Source: Streptomyces sp. ISL-11
Lineage (GTDB): Bacteria > Actinomycetota > Actinomycetes > Streptomycetales > Streptomycetaceae
Assembly (NCBI RefSeq): GCF_018614525.1
Contig: NZ_JAGGOL010000095.1
Span: forward strand, 1-43,669
Direction: 5' to 3'
Length of the DNA stretch: 43,669 nt
The notes beneath the pieces were generated by a model that was given only the letters and a program-made list of their open reading frames with translations, had not been told where the DNA came from and searched no databases. Both the position numbers and the translations under genes were made by a program. Below are positions 25,901-32,753 of this stretch, one piece after another (the first letter of the stretch is position 1; the number at the start of each line of letters is the position of its first letter).

Positions 25901-26293
25901 GTCGGTCACCGGCAGGGGCCAGGCGGTGGGCGCGTCGTCGACGATCTGGTAGGGCACGCCGTGTTCGGAGCCGAAGCGGGTGCGGAGCGCCTCGTGGCGG
26001 GTGACGAGGCCGCGCAGGGCGTCGGCGAGGGCTTCGGTGTCCAGGGTGCCGCGCAGACGCAGGGCGAAGGGCACGTTGTAGACGGGCTGGTCGGGTGCCA
26101 GTTGGTGCAGCAGCCACAGGTGGCGCTGCTGGTCGGAGACCTGGAGCCGGCCGGTGCGGGGCACGGGGGCGATCCGGTTGCGTTCCGCCGCCTCGGCGCG
26201 CTGCCGGCTGAGTTTGGCGTCCAGGAGCGCGCGTTTGATGTCGGAAAGACTGGCCGTCCCGGTGGGGTTGTCGCCCGGTCCCGTCATGCTCAT
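22937..26293 (-). CDS. NRPS C-A-PCP (single module)
   Basis: A 1,118-aa elongation module. The N-terminal SDIKRALLDAKLSRQRAEAAERN helix (about residues 17-38) resembles NRPS docking segments. The condensation domain has HHIVTDGWSVGI near 181, the A domain YTSGSTGAPKG near 654, and the PCP FFDLGGNSLQATRL near 1041. The pocket by alignment is D-V-F-D-L-V-G-V-A, unassigned and identical to module 1 of the next gene. The acidic C-terminus ends IAGLSEEELDRLLSEEA, a typical C-terminal docking tail. Starts at ATG 26293 (AAGGGA upstream) and ATG 26287 (GAGGA six bases upstream) are both plausible. Beginning with a C domain, it needs an external donor, for which the free PCP at 29406-29726 is a candidate. 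Confidence 0.95.
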   Translation of the reverse strand: MSMTGPGDNPTGTASLSDIKRALLDAKLSRQRAEAAERNRIAPVPRTGRLQVSDQQRHLWLLHQLAPDQPVYNVPFALRLRGTLDTEALADALRGLVTRHEALRTRFGSEHGVPYQIVDDAPTAWPLPVTDLSGPPGAERDDRAHALVESHARAPFDLENGPVFRTHLLRLAADEHILVLCLHHIVTDGWSVGIVTQELAALYGTGHGDLPELAVQPADHAAWQRRRLSGDGLRTQIDYWRTTLDGVPAIDFPTDRPRPTHPTWTGAELELDLPAELGAALRAWVRGERVSLLAVLHAAFLTVLSRYTGEDDLAVGSVFSGRTRSEVEPLIGFFANTLVLRTSTAGDPTFRELVARCQRTVLGAMEHQDVPFGTLVEELRPERTPGRNPLFQISFTLLTGAMVGEFGLGDLVVEPVPVENGTSRFDLAFQVNEAADGGLRVWIEYSTELFDRARMERLVGHFRTVLEQAVTDADTRVGELGLLDAEERGQLLRGWNPVPVTRDEGGSLLHEVVERWVAADGSAPAVRFEGAEVSYERLDAEANRLGRILRSDFGLGPDVVAGVLLERGTELPVAQLAVLKAGGAWLPLDPQHPAERLASYIADARARVVVTTRALASALPPDVPRLCLDDPEPHDRPAGTSDAPPAGDTHPDHLAYIIYTSGSTGAPKGVMVSHRAAVNFVLNARELFRIRPGDRLLQFANPAFDVSIFDFYGALGSGATVVGARRETLLDPDALQELLIRERVSVADVPPAVLRLLDPESLSDLRALFVGLEAFPAELVNRWSNERREFHNGYGPTEATVACVDYLCPRGGLTASPPIGRAMANHRAYVLNGATFEPVPVGVPGELFIAGVGLARGYLGRPDLTAERFVPDPFSASGERMYRTGDVVRWREDGNLEFLGRADRQIKIRGLRIEPGEIEHALTTSPGIAQAIVTVDRPGTPEARLIAYAVAEAGHDLDVEELRTGLMDRLPQHMVPAQLIALDALPLTPNGKVDHARLPAPQEGTARTHIPPRDATERDLAGIWHGLLDVPLASIGIHDSFFDLGGNSLQATRLISRIRDTFHVSLEPRLLFVHPVLRDLATRIGEELAAAATEETDLEAEIAGLSEEELDRLLSEEA
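23529..24322 (-). repeat. Near-identical A-domain core (copy 2)
   Basis: Partner of 20189-20981 with an offset of about 3,340 bp. It encodes the same specificity residues, so both modules should activate the same amino acid. Confidence 0.9.
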
Positions 26294-26702
26294 TCCTCGA
26301 TCCCTTCGAACCTTGTCCCGCCGGTCCCGCGAACCGGTCGTGCGATCCGGTGCCGTGGGAGGACGACCCTGGATCCAGACGCTAATGAACCGGCCGGGGA
26401 CGGCGCGTCCACACGGGTGTGGAGCCTGTGCCCCCGCGTGTGGACACCGTGCTGACTGCGGGCTCGGGCTCGGCTGATCGCGGTGAGGCCGCCGTGCTCG
26501 CGGCGCATGAGGCGAGGGAGCGGGCCCTGGCGGGTAGCGCGCGCCTCGTTCCGCGCTCCGCACGCCGACCGGGTGCGCCCCTCCACCTCTCTTCCTGGCC
26601 AGATGGATTTCGGACAAGCTGCGCCCTAGCGTTTGCGCGCATGCGCCCTCCGGGTCAGGGGCTCGGTGGGTCAGGCGCCGACTGGACGAAGGTTGGTGGG
26701 GG
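26294..26702. promoter_or_regulatory. Divergent intergenic region, NRPS / TIR gene
   Basis: This 409-bp non-coding region lies between two divergent genes. It holds the shared promoter element described separately and the GTGTGGA repeats. On the plus side a TAGCGT hexamer (26627-26632), about 70 bp before the TIR start, is a possible -10 without a convincing -35. No RNA gene or coding frame is supported here. Confidence 0.5.
26379..26412 (-). promoter_or_regulatory. Predicted NRPS-operon promoter element
   Basis: On the minus strand GTGGACGCG (26412-26404) is followed by exactly 19 bases and TAGCGT (26384-26379), a good -10 hexamer, about 85 bp before the NRPS start. The same element with the same spacing precedes MbtH (38441-38474). 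The GTGGA part lies in the palindrome TCCACAC-GG-GTGTGGA (26408-26423), and a further GTGTGGA occurs at 26438-26444. Confidence 0.6.
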
Positions 26703-27674
26703 ATGCAGGCTCAGACTTCCCGGTACGAACGGCGGGGGATCTTCGTCTCCTATCGGCGCGTGGACTCGAGCCCGTGGACCGGGCGACTCGTCGCCGACCT
26801 GCGGAAGTACTTCGGAGATGCCGCCCCGGTCTACTTCGACATCGATTCAAGCCGCCCCGCCCAGGACTTCGTCGCGCAGCTGGAAAAGGCCTTGGCCGCG
26901 TCGCGTGTGGTGATCGCGGTCCTCGGGCCGCAGTGGCTCGGCATTGCGGACGGCAGCGGGCGGCGACGGCTGGACGATCCCGCGGACTTGGTGCGCGTGG
27001 AGCTGGAGACAGCCCTGAAGGAGGCGATCGCTCTGGTGCCGGTACTCACCGGAGGAGCGACGATGCCGCCCGCACGCGAGCTGCCGCCCACGCTCCGCAC
27101 GTTGGCCCGCTTGCAGGCCGTCAGGCTCGCGGACGAGGACTGGGCCTACGACTTCGGCCGCCTTCTGGAAACTCTGGAAAACCACGGGGTAATTCCCGCA
27201 CGCGAGGCGGGCGCGACCACGTCGACCGAACCAGTGCTGACGACGGTCAAGCGCTATCAGCGCACGCTGCCGGCTTCCAGGCGCCGGGCATTCGACGCAC
27301 TGACCGGAGCCGTTGAGCTGTTGCGGTATTCCGTCGTCGCGACCAGTCCCGAAGCCTCGTCGGTGACCTTCCACGCTCGTCGGGGCGCAGCGGTCACCGC
27401 GGAGGTGGTGGATGCGGAGCCGGGTCATTCGACGGTGGTATTGAAGATGCCCTCCCTCAAGACCGGGGCGGTCGCGGGAGGGTCTCTCGCACTCGCGCTG
27501 CCCACCAACGGGGCCTCTCTCTTGATCGGGCCCGCTCTGTGGGCATGGCAACGCCGCTTCGCGTCCGGTTTCTTCGACAACGTCCAGAGCGTGTTGGAGG
27601 GACGTGGAGTCGGTGAGGACTCCTCGCTCCTGCCCGGAATTCACGCATGGCGCAACAGGAAACGTGAGATATGA
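26703..27674 (+). CDS. TIR-domain protein
   Basis: A 323-aa protein. Residues about 10-155 form a TIR domain: box 1 IFVSYRRVDSSPWTGRLVADL, then YFDIDSSRPAQDFVAQLEKALAA, VVIAVLGPQWL, and VRVELETALKEAIALVPVL with a candidate catalytic glutamate. The C-terminal half (about 175-315) has a predominantly beta start and a hydrophobic Gly/Ala/Leu stretch (GAVAGGSLALALPTNGASLLIGPALW) that could touch the membrane; I do not recognise it. Bacterial TIR proteins are often NAD-cleaving defence effectors, but no partner gene (SIR2, Thoeris ThsA or STING) is adjacent. Base use is less GC-rich than in the NRPS genes, and the gene interrupts the cluster on the opposite strand, which suggests independent acquisition. 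Confidence 0.82.
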   Translation: MQAQTSRYERRGIFVSYRRVDSSPWTGRLVADLRKYFGDAAPVYFDIDSSRPAQDFVAQLEKALAASRVVIAVLGPQWLGIADGSGRRRLDDPADLVRVELETALKEAIALVPVLTGGATMPPARELPPTLRTLARLQAVRLADEDWAYDFGRLLETLENHGVIPAREAGATTSTEPVLTTVKRYQRTLPASRRRAFDALTGAVELLRYSVVATSPEASSVTFHARRGAAVTAEVVDAEPGHSTVVLKMPSLKTGAVAGGSLALALPTNGASLLIGPALWAWQRRFASGFFDNVQSVLEGRGVGEDSSLLPGIHAWRNRKREI

Positions 27675-27689
27675 ACGCCGCCGCGTCGG

Positions 27690-27977
27690 CTAGAGCGGCC
27701 ACCCGTACATCGTCGACGTCCTGGGCTCGGGCGCGGCGCCCACCGCCTCGACGTCGTGTTCCGCGATGTGTACGAGCTGCTCGCCGAGGTCACGCAGCGC
27801 CCTGCCGGCGGCGAGCTCGTCACCGATCGCCGGGACGTCTCTGTCCTGAGGGGCACACTTGGCGACGCCCCGGCCGGTGGTGGTCGTCGTCCCGGTTTCC
27901 AGGGTGGCCTGTGCTTTCGTGGTTCCCTCCTCCTCGGAGAGGTGAAGGCGGACCTGCCAATCCACAGTGTGCGGCAT
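27690..27977 (-). CDS. DUF1876-family small protein
   Basis: A 95-aa protein beginning HTVDWQVRLHLSEEEGTTKA, followed by a Thr-rich patch and CAPQDRDVPAIGDELAAGRAL and ending near EHDVEAVGAA. This is the layout of the actinobacterial DUF1876 family, whose function is unknown. ATG 27977 is chosen because GGGGAGC lies upstream and the family start aligns; the longer frame is a shadow extension. It is convergent with the TIR gene (15 bp apart) and separated by 190 bp from the end of the large operon, so it probably has its own promoter and is likely unrelated to biosynthesis. Confidence 0.8.
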   Translation of the reverse strand: MPHTVDWQVRLHLSEEEGTTKAQATLETGTTTTTGRGVAKCAPQDRDVPAIGDELAAGRALRDLGEQLVHIAEHDVEAVGAAPEPRTSTMYGWPL

Positions 27978-28168
27978 CGTGTGCTCCCCTCGTGCGCCGA
28001 ACCGTTGGCTGCCGCTCCTCTCAGTCTCCACCACCGGCGCCGAACTCGCCTCCCTCACTGTCCGGGGTCGTTCGCAACACGGTGTGAGCGCCTCCCCGCT
28101 GCGCCGGCGTGCCCGTACGGTCTCGGCACAGGCACACAGCGGCGCGCCGCCACTGGTGGACCGTGAGG

Positions 28169-29413
28169 TCAGGCGTCGTACGTGATCCGCAAGGTGTCAT
28201 CGAGGGCAGCGAGCGTATCCGCCAGGGCCGTGTGGTCCGGTGCCTCGCCGTAGACGATGGCGGCGAAGCTCTGGGTGCCCTGCCGCCAGTCGACGGGGTC
28301 GCCGGGCCGTCGGACGATCTCGACGCGGGCGATGCCGTCGAGGCGGCGGGCCTCCTTGCGGCCGGTGGTGCCGGTCACGGTGGTCGCCCCGACGGGTGGC
28401 GGGGCGAACCGCTGGAAGGTGACACGGGCGGCAGGTGCGTCGGCGCGCTCGGGTACGGGCGTGCCCGTGCCCAGGGCGTTCTCCAGGGCGACGCGGAGCA
28501 TGCTGACGCCCGTGGCGCGGCCGACCAGGTCGTTGACGAAGCCGCCGAGCCGGCCGTTGACCTCGATGAGCCGGGGGCCGTCCGGGGTGAGCTTGAACTC
28601 GGTGTGGGTGATCCCGGAGACCACGCCGAGTGCCCGCAGCGCCTCCTCGGTCCGTGCCAGGACGCGGGTGGCGGTCGGCTCGTCGAGGGTGCTGGGGAAG
28701 AACACCCCGCTCTCGCGGAACGGTTCGACGAGCGGGAGCTTGCCGGTGATGCCGATGTGGGTGACGCGCGTGCCGTCGACGACCGATTCCACGGAGACGT
28801 AGTCACCCCAGCGGGGGCCGGCGACGGCCGGGTCGCCGAGGAGGCGTTCCTCGGCGATGAGCGGGCCCTCGCCGGCCGCCAGCAGGTCGCCCGCGACGCG
28901 GTGGAACTCCTGGGCGGAGGCCACGGGAAAGGTACTGCGGCTTCCGGCGCCCTGCCGGGGCTTGAGGACGGCGGGCAGCCCGACGGCCGCCAGCGCCGCC
29001 TCGATGCCGGCCGCGTCCGAGAGTTCGGCGAACCGCACCACCGGCGTGCCGGCGGCGGCCAGCCGCGTGCGCTGGCGCAGTTTGTCGCCCAGGGCGCCGG
29101 CCACTTCGGGTGTGTGGAAGCGCAGGCCGAGCGCCCGGGCGAGGTGGGCGGTGAGGTCGAGCCGGGCATCGGTGAAGGTGGTGATGCCGGTGATGCCCAG
29201 CTCCCCGAGCCGCCGCACCGTGGCGTCCAGCGGGGTGCCGGAGGTGTGGTGCACCAGGCTGCCGGTGTGTTCCAGTACGGGCAGTGAGGCGGCCACCGCC
29301 GGTGAGGCCGGGTCGACGACCAGCACGATGTCGCACAGGCCGGTCGCGGCGTGCGCGATCTCCACGGGGCTGACGGCCCCGTTGTCGTAGACGACCGCCA
29401 GCCGCTCAGGCAT
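28169..29413 (-). CDS. ATP-grasp carboxylate-amine/thiol ligase
   Basis: A 414-aa ATP-grasp enzyme. The N-terminal alpha/beta domain contains TFTDARLDLTAHLARALGL. The ATP-binding region is GDKLRQRTRLAAAGTPVV (about residues 108-125) and AVLKPRQGAGSRST. The metal-binding C-terminal part has GVVSGITHTEFKLTPDGPRLIEVNGRLGG, with E-x-N in place. This subgroup ligates amino acids to amines, or, as in butirosin BtrJ, to a carrier-protein thiol. Its ATG overlaps the free PCP gene by eight bases. That coupling, and the lack of any A domain for that PCP, make loading of the PCP an attractive inference. Peptide-bond formation in trans is the main alternative. Confidence 0.87.
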   Translation of the reverse strand: MPERLAVVYDNGAVSPVEIAHAATGLCDIVLVVDPASPAVAASLPVLEHTGSLVHHTSGTPLDATVRRLGELGITGITTFTDARLDLTAHLARALGLRFHTPEVAGALGDKLRQRTRLAAAGTPVVRFAELSDAAGIEAALAAVGLPAVLKPRQGAGSRSTFPVASAQEFHRVAGDLLAAGEGPLIAEERLLGDPAVAGPRWGDYVSVESVVDGTRVTHIGITGKLPLVEPFRESGVFFPSTLDEPTATRVLARTEEALRALGVVSGITHTEFKLTPDGPRLIEVNGRLGGFVNDLVGRATGVSMLRVALENALGTGTPVPERADAPAARVTFQRFAPPPVGATTVTGTTGRKEARRLDGIARVEIVRRPGDPVDWRQGTQSFAAIVYGEAPDHTALADTLAALDDTLRITYDA

Positions 29414-29726
29414 CGCGCGCGGCCCGCTCGGTCTCCTCCTGGAGCATGCGCAGCGCCTCCTCCTCGGACAGCTCGCCGAGGGAGGCGAGCAGCCCTTCCT
29501 CGATCAGTTCGGCGAGCCGGTCGACGCTGCCTTCGGCGAAGACGACGGGCAGCGGGATCTGGACGCCGAAGGTCTCCTCGATGCGCGTCATCAGCTGGAC
29601 GGCCTGGAGGGAGGTGCCGCCGGCCTCGAAGAGGCTCTCCTCGCTGTCGAACTCGTCGTCGGGGACGGCGAAGATGTCCTTCCAGAGGTGCGTGAGCTCC
29701 TGCCGGAGCTGGTCCCCGCCGCTCAT
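29406..29726 (-). CDS. Free-standing peptidyl carrier protein with docking-like tail
   Basis: A 106-aa PCP: LTHLWKDIFAVPDDEFDSEESLFEAGGTSLQAVQLMTRI, with the phosphopantetheine Ser in GGTSL near residue 39. The C-terminal tail LGELSEEEALRMLQEE resembles the C-terminus of the single-module NRPS (GLSEEELDRLLSEE), a typical docking tail. It is translationally coupled to the aminotransferase upstream (ATGA) and the ATP-grasp ligase downstream. Inference: it is loaded by the ligase and then either delivers to an NRPS C domain or donates to the BtrH-like acyltransferase. Confidence 0.9.
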   Translation of the reverse strand: MSGGDQLRQELTHLWKDIFAVPDDEFDSEESLFEAGGTSLQAVQLMTRIEETFGVQIPLPVVFAEGSVDRLAELIEEGLLASLGELSEEEALRMLQEETERAARDA

Positions 29727-31126
29727 GACGTGCCGTCCGGCGCGCCGAACGCGGCGTCCCACTCGGCTTCCGCGATCTTCGCGGCCTGGTCCCAGGGGTG
29801 GGTGTAGGGCAGGGACGCGGCGATGCCGGCGAGCTTGTCGCGGTGCTCCCAGACCTTCTCGAAGGCGTCGGCGTACCGCTGGAGCAGGGGGCCGGCGTCC
29901 GGGTGGAGGTGGGCCTTCTGGAGGGCGAAGGAGTCGTCGATGACGCGGTGGGTGACGGGGAAGTCCTCCTCGCGGTAGGGCCGTTCGGGCACGCCGGGCA
30001 GGGCCCAGGGGTAGCCGCCGAGACCGATCCGCTCGCGGAAGACGCGCTGGGCGGGCAGGGGCATCAGCTGGTACGGGGCAGCGGGGACGCCCTCGGCGCG
30101 CAGGGCGCGCTGGACGGTGGCGCGCAGCGGTCCGGCGAGGTGGTCGTCCAGGCCGAAGGCGGCCGGGTCGACGCGGAAGCGCAGGATGTGCCAGGCGTGC
30201 GTGCGGTCGTCCGGTACGAGCGGCTGCAGGAAGCCGGGCAGGGGGGCGACCCGGTCGAGGAGCCGCCGTACGTTCTCGTCGCGCCGCTTGGACTCCTCGG
30301 GCAGGCGCGTGAGCTGGCTGCGGGTGAAGGCGGCCTGGAGGGCGCTGGGCTTGTTGTTCCAGCCGAGCAGGTGGGCGACGTAGGAGCGTTCCCCGCGCTC
30401 GGGTATCAGCTCGCCGAACTGGCGCAGCATGGTGGCGCGGGTGGCGAGCCGCTCGTCGTCGGTGGTGATCAGGCCGCCTTCGCCGCAGGTGGCGAGGTTC
30501 TTGCTGACGTTGAGGCTGAAGGTGTTGATCGCGCCGATGGAGCCGGCCCGGCGGCCGCGGTACTCCGCGCCGTGCGCCTGGGCGGCGTCCTCGACGACGG
30601 CGATACCGTGGCGGTCGGCGAGCGCGGTGATCTCGTCCATCTCGGCGGGCAGGCCGTGCAGGTGGACGACGACGATCGCCCTGGTGCGCGGGGTGATCGC
30701 GGCCTCGATGGCCTCGGGGGTCATGTTGTACGTGCGCGGGTCGATGTCGACGAACACCGGCACGGCCAGCAGGTGCAGGGGCGCGGCGGCGGTGGCGATG
30801 AAGCTCAGCGCGGGCACGATCACCTCGTCGCCGGGCTCGATGCCCAGGGCGCCGAGGGCGACGGTGATCGCGGCGGTGCCGTTGCTGACGGCGACGGCGT
30901 GGCGGGTGCCGGTGTAGCGCGCCCATTCCTCTTCCAGGCCGGGGATCTCCCGTTCGCCGGAGGAGGCGGTGGTGTACCGGCCGGACGCCAGGGCCAGTCG
31001 TACGGCCTCCTCGTCCTGTTCCATGACCCGCGGCCAGGCGGCGATGCGCAGGTCCTTGGGGACGGCCCGGGCACCGCCGAGCATCGCGAGTCTGTTCGCG
31101 GGGTCGGTCGGCCGCTGTGCTGTCAC
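29723..31126 (-). CDS. DegT/DnrJ/EryC1-family PLP aminotransferase
   Basis: A 467-aa fold-type I PLP aminotransferase. Motifs: AVSNGTAAITVALGALGI (about residues 77-94), DEVIVPALSFIATAAA, the cofactor Asp in VVEDAAQAHGAEYRGRRAG, and the PLP lysine in FSLNVSKNLATCGEGGLI. It is longer than most of the family because of a C-terminal extension. GTG 31126 overlaps the BtrH-like stop (GTGA). Inference: it aminates the ketone left by the transketolase step on the AmCP intermediate, giving the 2,6-diamino acid; no other aminotransferase is visible in the window. Use on another keto or aldehyde intermediate cannot be excluded. Confidence 0.92.
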   Translation of the reverse strand: MTAQRPTDPANRLAMLGGARAVPKDLRIAAWPRVMEQDEEAVRLALASGRYTTASSGEREIPGLEEEWARYTGTRHAVAVSNGTAAITVALGALGIEPGDEVIVPALSFIATAAAPLHLLAVPVFVDIDPRTYNMTPEAIEAAITPRTRAIVVVHLHGLPAEMDEITALADRHGIAVVEDAAQAHGAEYRGRRAGSIGAINTFSLNVSKNLATCGEGGLITTDDERLATRATMLRQFGELIPERGERSYVAHLLGWNNKPSALQAAFTRSQLTRLPEESKRRDENVRRLLDRVAPLPGFLQPLVPDDRTHAWHILRFRVDPAAFGLDDHLAGPLRATVQRALRAEGVPAAPYQLMPLPAQRVFRERIGLGGYPWALPGVPERPYREEDFPVTHRVIDDSFALQKAHLHPDAGPLLQRYADAFEKVWEHRDKLAGIAASLPYTHPWDQAAKIAEAEWDAAFGAPDGTS

Positions 31127-32148
31127 AGTTCTGCCCTCTCGTTGTCGAGTCCGGTCAGGACGCTCTCGTGGTCCTTCAGGAGTGTGTGGACGCGGCGGGC
31201 CAGGCGCCGGGGGGTGAGCCCGCCGTCCCGGGTGAGCGCCGCCATGATGCGGACGGCCGACCAGTGGTGGGCGACGCGCTCCGCCGACCGGGCCTGCTCC
31301 ACGAGGCCGGGGAGGCCGAGGGTGCGTCCGGCGAGGGCCAGCCAGTCGGCGTGGACGGCGGTGCAGGCGAGGGCGGCGCCCGCGACGACGAACAGTTCGT
31401 CGCGGATGTCCTCGCCGGCGGTCAGGCGCTTGACGGTGTCCTCCAGGAACGCCTGCTGGCCGCCCAGGCCGGTGTAGGCGTCGCCGCCGGGCGGCGCGGC
31501 GAAGTGCGCGAGGTTGAGGTCGAGGACCCGGGCGACCTCGGCGCGGTCGAGGGCGGGGAAGTCCTCGGGGGCGGCGTCGAGTTCGAGGGAGAGCCAGCGG
31601 TTGTCGATGTGGACGCCGGTGAAGAACATGTCGCGCTCGTGGACCAGCTCGTTGCCCGAGTCGCGGGAGGCGGTGAGCTCGGCGAGGGTGATGTCGCCGT
31701 GGAAGGCCGGTGGCACGGCGTCCAGGACGCGGACGGTGCCGCGTTCCTCGTCGAATCCGTGGACGACCACCAGGTGGTTGGAGTGGACGTCCCGGTAGGC
31801 GGGTCGGAACGGCAGGTGGTAGTTGTCGACGGCGACGGCGACGGGCGTGCCCGCGGCCACCGCGTCCCTGACCTGCTGCCAGCCGTCCGCCGCGTCGGCG
31901 GGCTCGTGCCAGCGGGAGCGTACGGGGTGGTGGGGGGCGAGCGCGGCCAGCAGCGATTCGCCGCTCGCGCACGGGTAGTAGTACTCCTCGCGGCGGACGC
32001 CGCCGGGGAAGTGGCGGAAGGTCCAGGCGGCGCCGAGGACGGGGAGCGCGGGGATGCCGCGGTGCTCCAGGAGGGTGCCCAGGCAGCCGTGCAGGCAGCC
32101 GCCCAGGTCGTGGCGCCAGGGGCGGACGTTCTCCAGCAGGACGCTCAT
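31123..32148 (-). CDS. BtrH-like acyltransferase (BtrH_N domain)
   Basis: A 341-aa protein. The N-terminal half looks like the papain-like BtrH_N domain: a cysteine in DLGGCLHGCLGTLLEHRG (about residues 14-31), AAGTPVAVAVDNYHLPF (about 95), a histidine in VHSNHLVVVHGFDEERG and an aspartate in VRVLDAVPP. The C-terminal half is helical. In butirosin, BtrH moves an acyl group from the carrier protein BtrI onto an amine. The nearby free PCP and ATP-grasp ligase reproduce that partnership. It is coupled to its neighbours by ATGA/GTGA overlaps. The acceptor amine is unknown. Confidence 0.78.
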   Translation of the reverse strand: MSVLLENVRPWRHDLGGCLHGCLGTLLEHRGIPALPVLGAAWTFRHFPGGVRREEYYYPCASGESLLAALAPHHPVRSRWHEPADAADGWQQVRDAVAAGTPVAVAVDNYHLPFRPAYRDVHSNHLVVVHGFDEERGTVRVLDAVPPAFHGDITLAELTASRDSGNELVHERDMFFTGVHIDNRWLSLELDAAPEDFPALDRAEVARVLDLNLAHFAAPPGGDAYTGLGGQQAFLEDTVKRLTAGEDIRDELFVVAGAALACTAVHADWLALAGRTLGLPGLVEQARSAERVAHHWSAVRIMAALTRDGGLTPRRLARRVHTLLKDHESVLTGLDNERAEL

Positions 32149-32753
32149 GCCGCCACCTCCAGCGGGGCGCCGGTCAGCAGGGTCATCGCGAAGACGTGGA
32201 CGGCGGGGTTGTCGGGCAGCCGCAGGGCGCGCAGGTCGCTCTCGCGGGGCACGGGCACCCGGTGGCGCCAGATGACCGGGCCCATCTTGTGCTCGACGTG
32301 GCGCGGGTAGTGCATGCGCGTGCAGGTGAAGGCGGGGCTGCCGCCGACGCGGGAGCCGGTCTCCGGCCAGAAGTCGGGGACGCGCAGCCACTCGGGGTCG
32401 ACGGAGCCGTCGGCGTAGTGCAGCAGCACCTGGTCCTCGGTGCGGCGTTCGGCGGCGGCGAGCAGCTGGATCCAGTCGTAGCGCCCGGCGGGCACCTCGA
32501 TCAGCTGGCCGGCGCAGCGTACGTTGTCGGGCCGTCCGGGGGCGGCCTCCGGGAACAGGAAGGGCACGCCGTCCACCACGACGGGGCCGCCGGCGGGCAG
32601 TTCCTCGGCGGGGAAGGTGTTGCCCCAGATGTTGAAGGCGCCCTCGGACAGGGCGTCGGCGCGGGTGATCCCGGTGTTGTCGGCGTGTCCCGCGAGGTCG
32701 ACCGGGACGGCCTCCGCCTGTCGGCGGTCGGCCCGGGCAGGGAGTCGATCCAT
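32145..32753 (-). CDS. Unknown beta-sandwich-like protein
   Basis: A 202-aa protein I cannot name with confidence. VDLAGHADNTGITRADALSEGAFNIWGNTFPAEELP (about residues 17-52), VDGVPFLFPEA and IEVPAGRYDWIQLLAAAERRTEDQVLLHYADGS have the look of NPCBM-like carbohydrate-binding beta-sandwiches. No signal peptide or membrane segment is seen, so it is probably cytoplasmic. ATG 32753 overlaps the GNAT stop and its own stop overlaps the BtrH-like start, so it is an integral part of the operon. Its position suggests a catalytic or binding role not predicted by the name of the fold. Confidence 0.75.
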   Translation of the reverse strand: MDRLPARADRRQAEAVPVDLAGHADNTGITRADALSEGAFNIWGNTFPAEELPAGGPVVVDGVPFLFPEAAPGRPDNVRCAGQLIEVPAGRYDWIQLLAAAERRTEDQVLLHYADGSVDPEWLRVPDFWPETGSRVGGSPAFTCTRMHYPRHVEHKMGPVIWRHRVPVPRESDLRALRLPDNPAVHVFAMTLLTGAPLEVAA

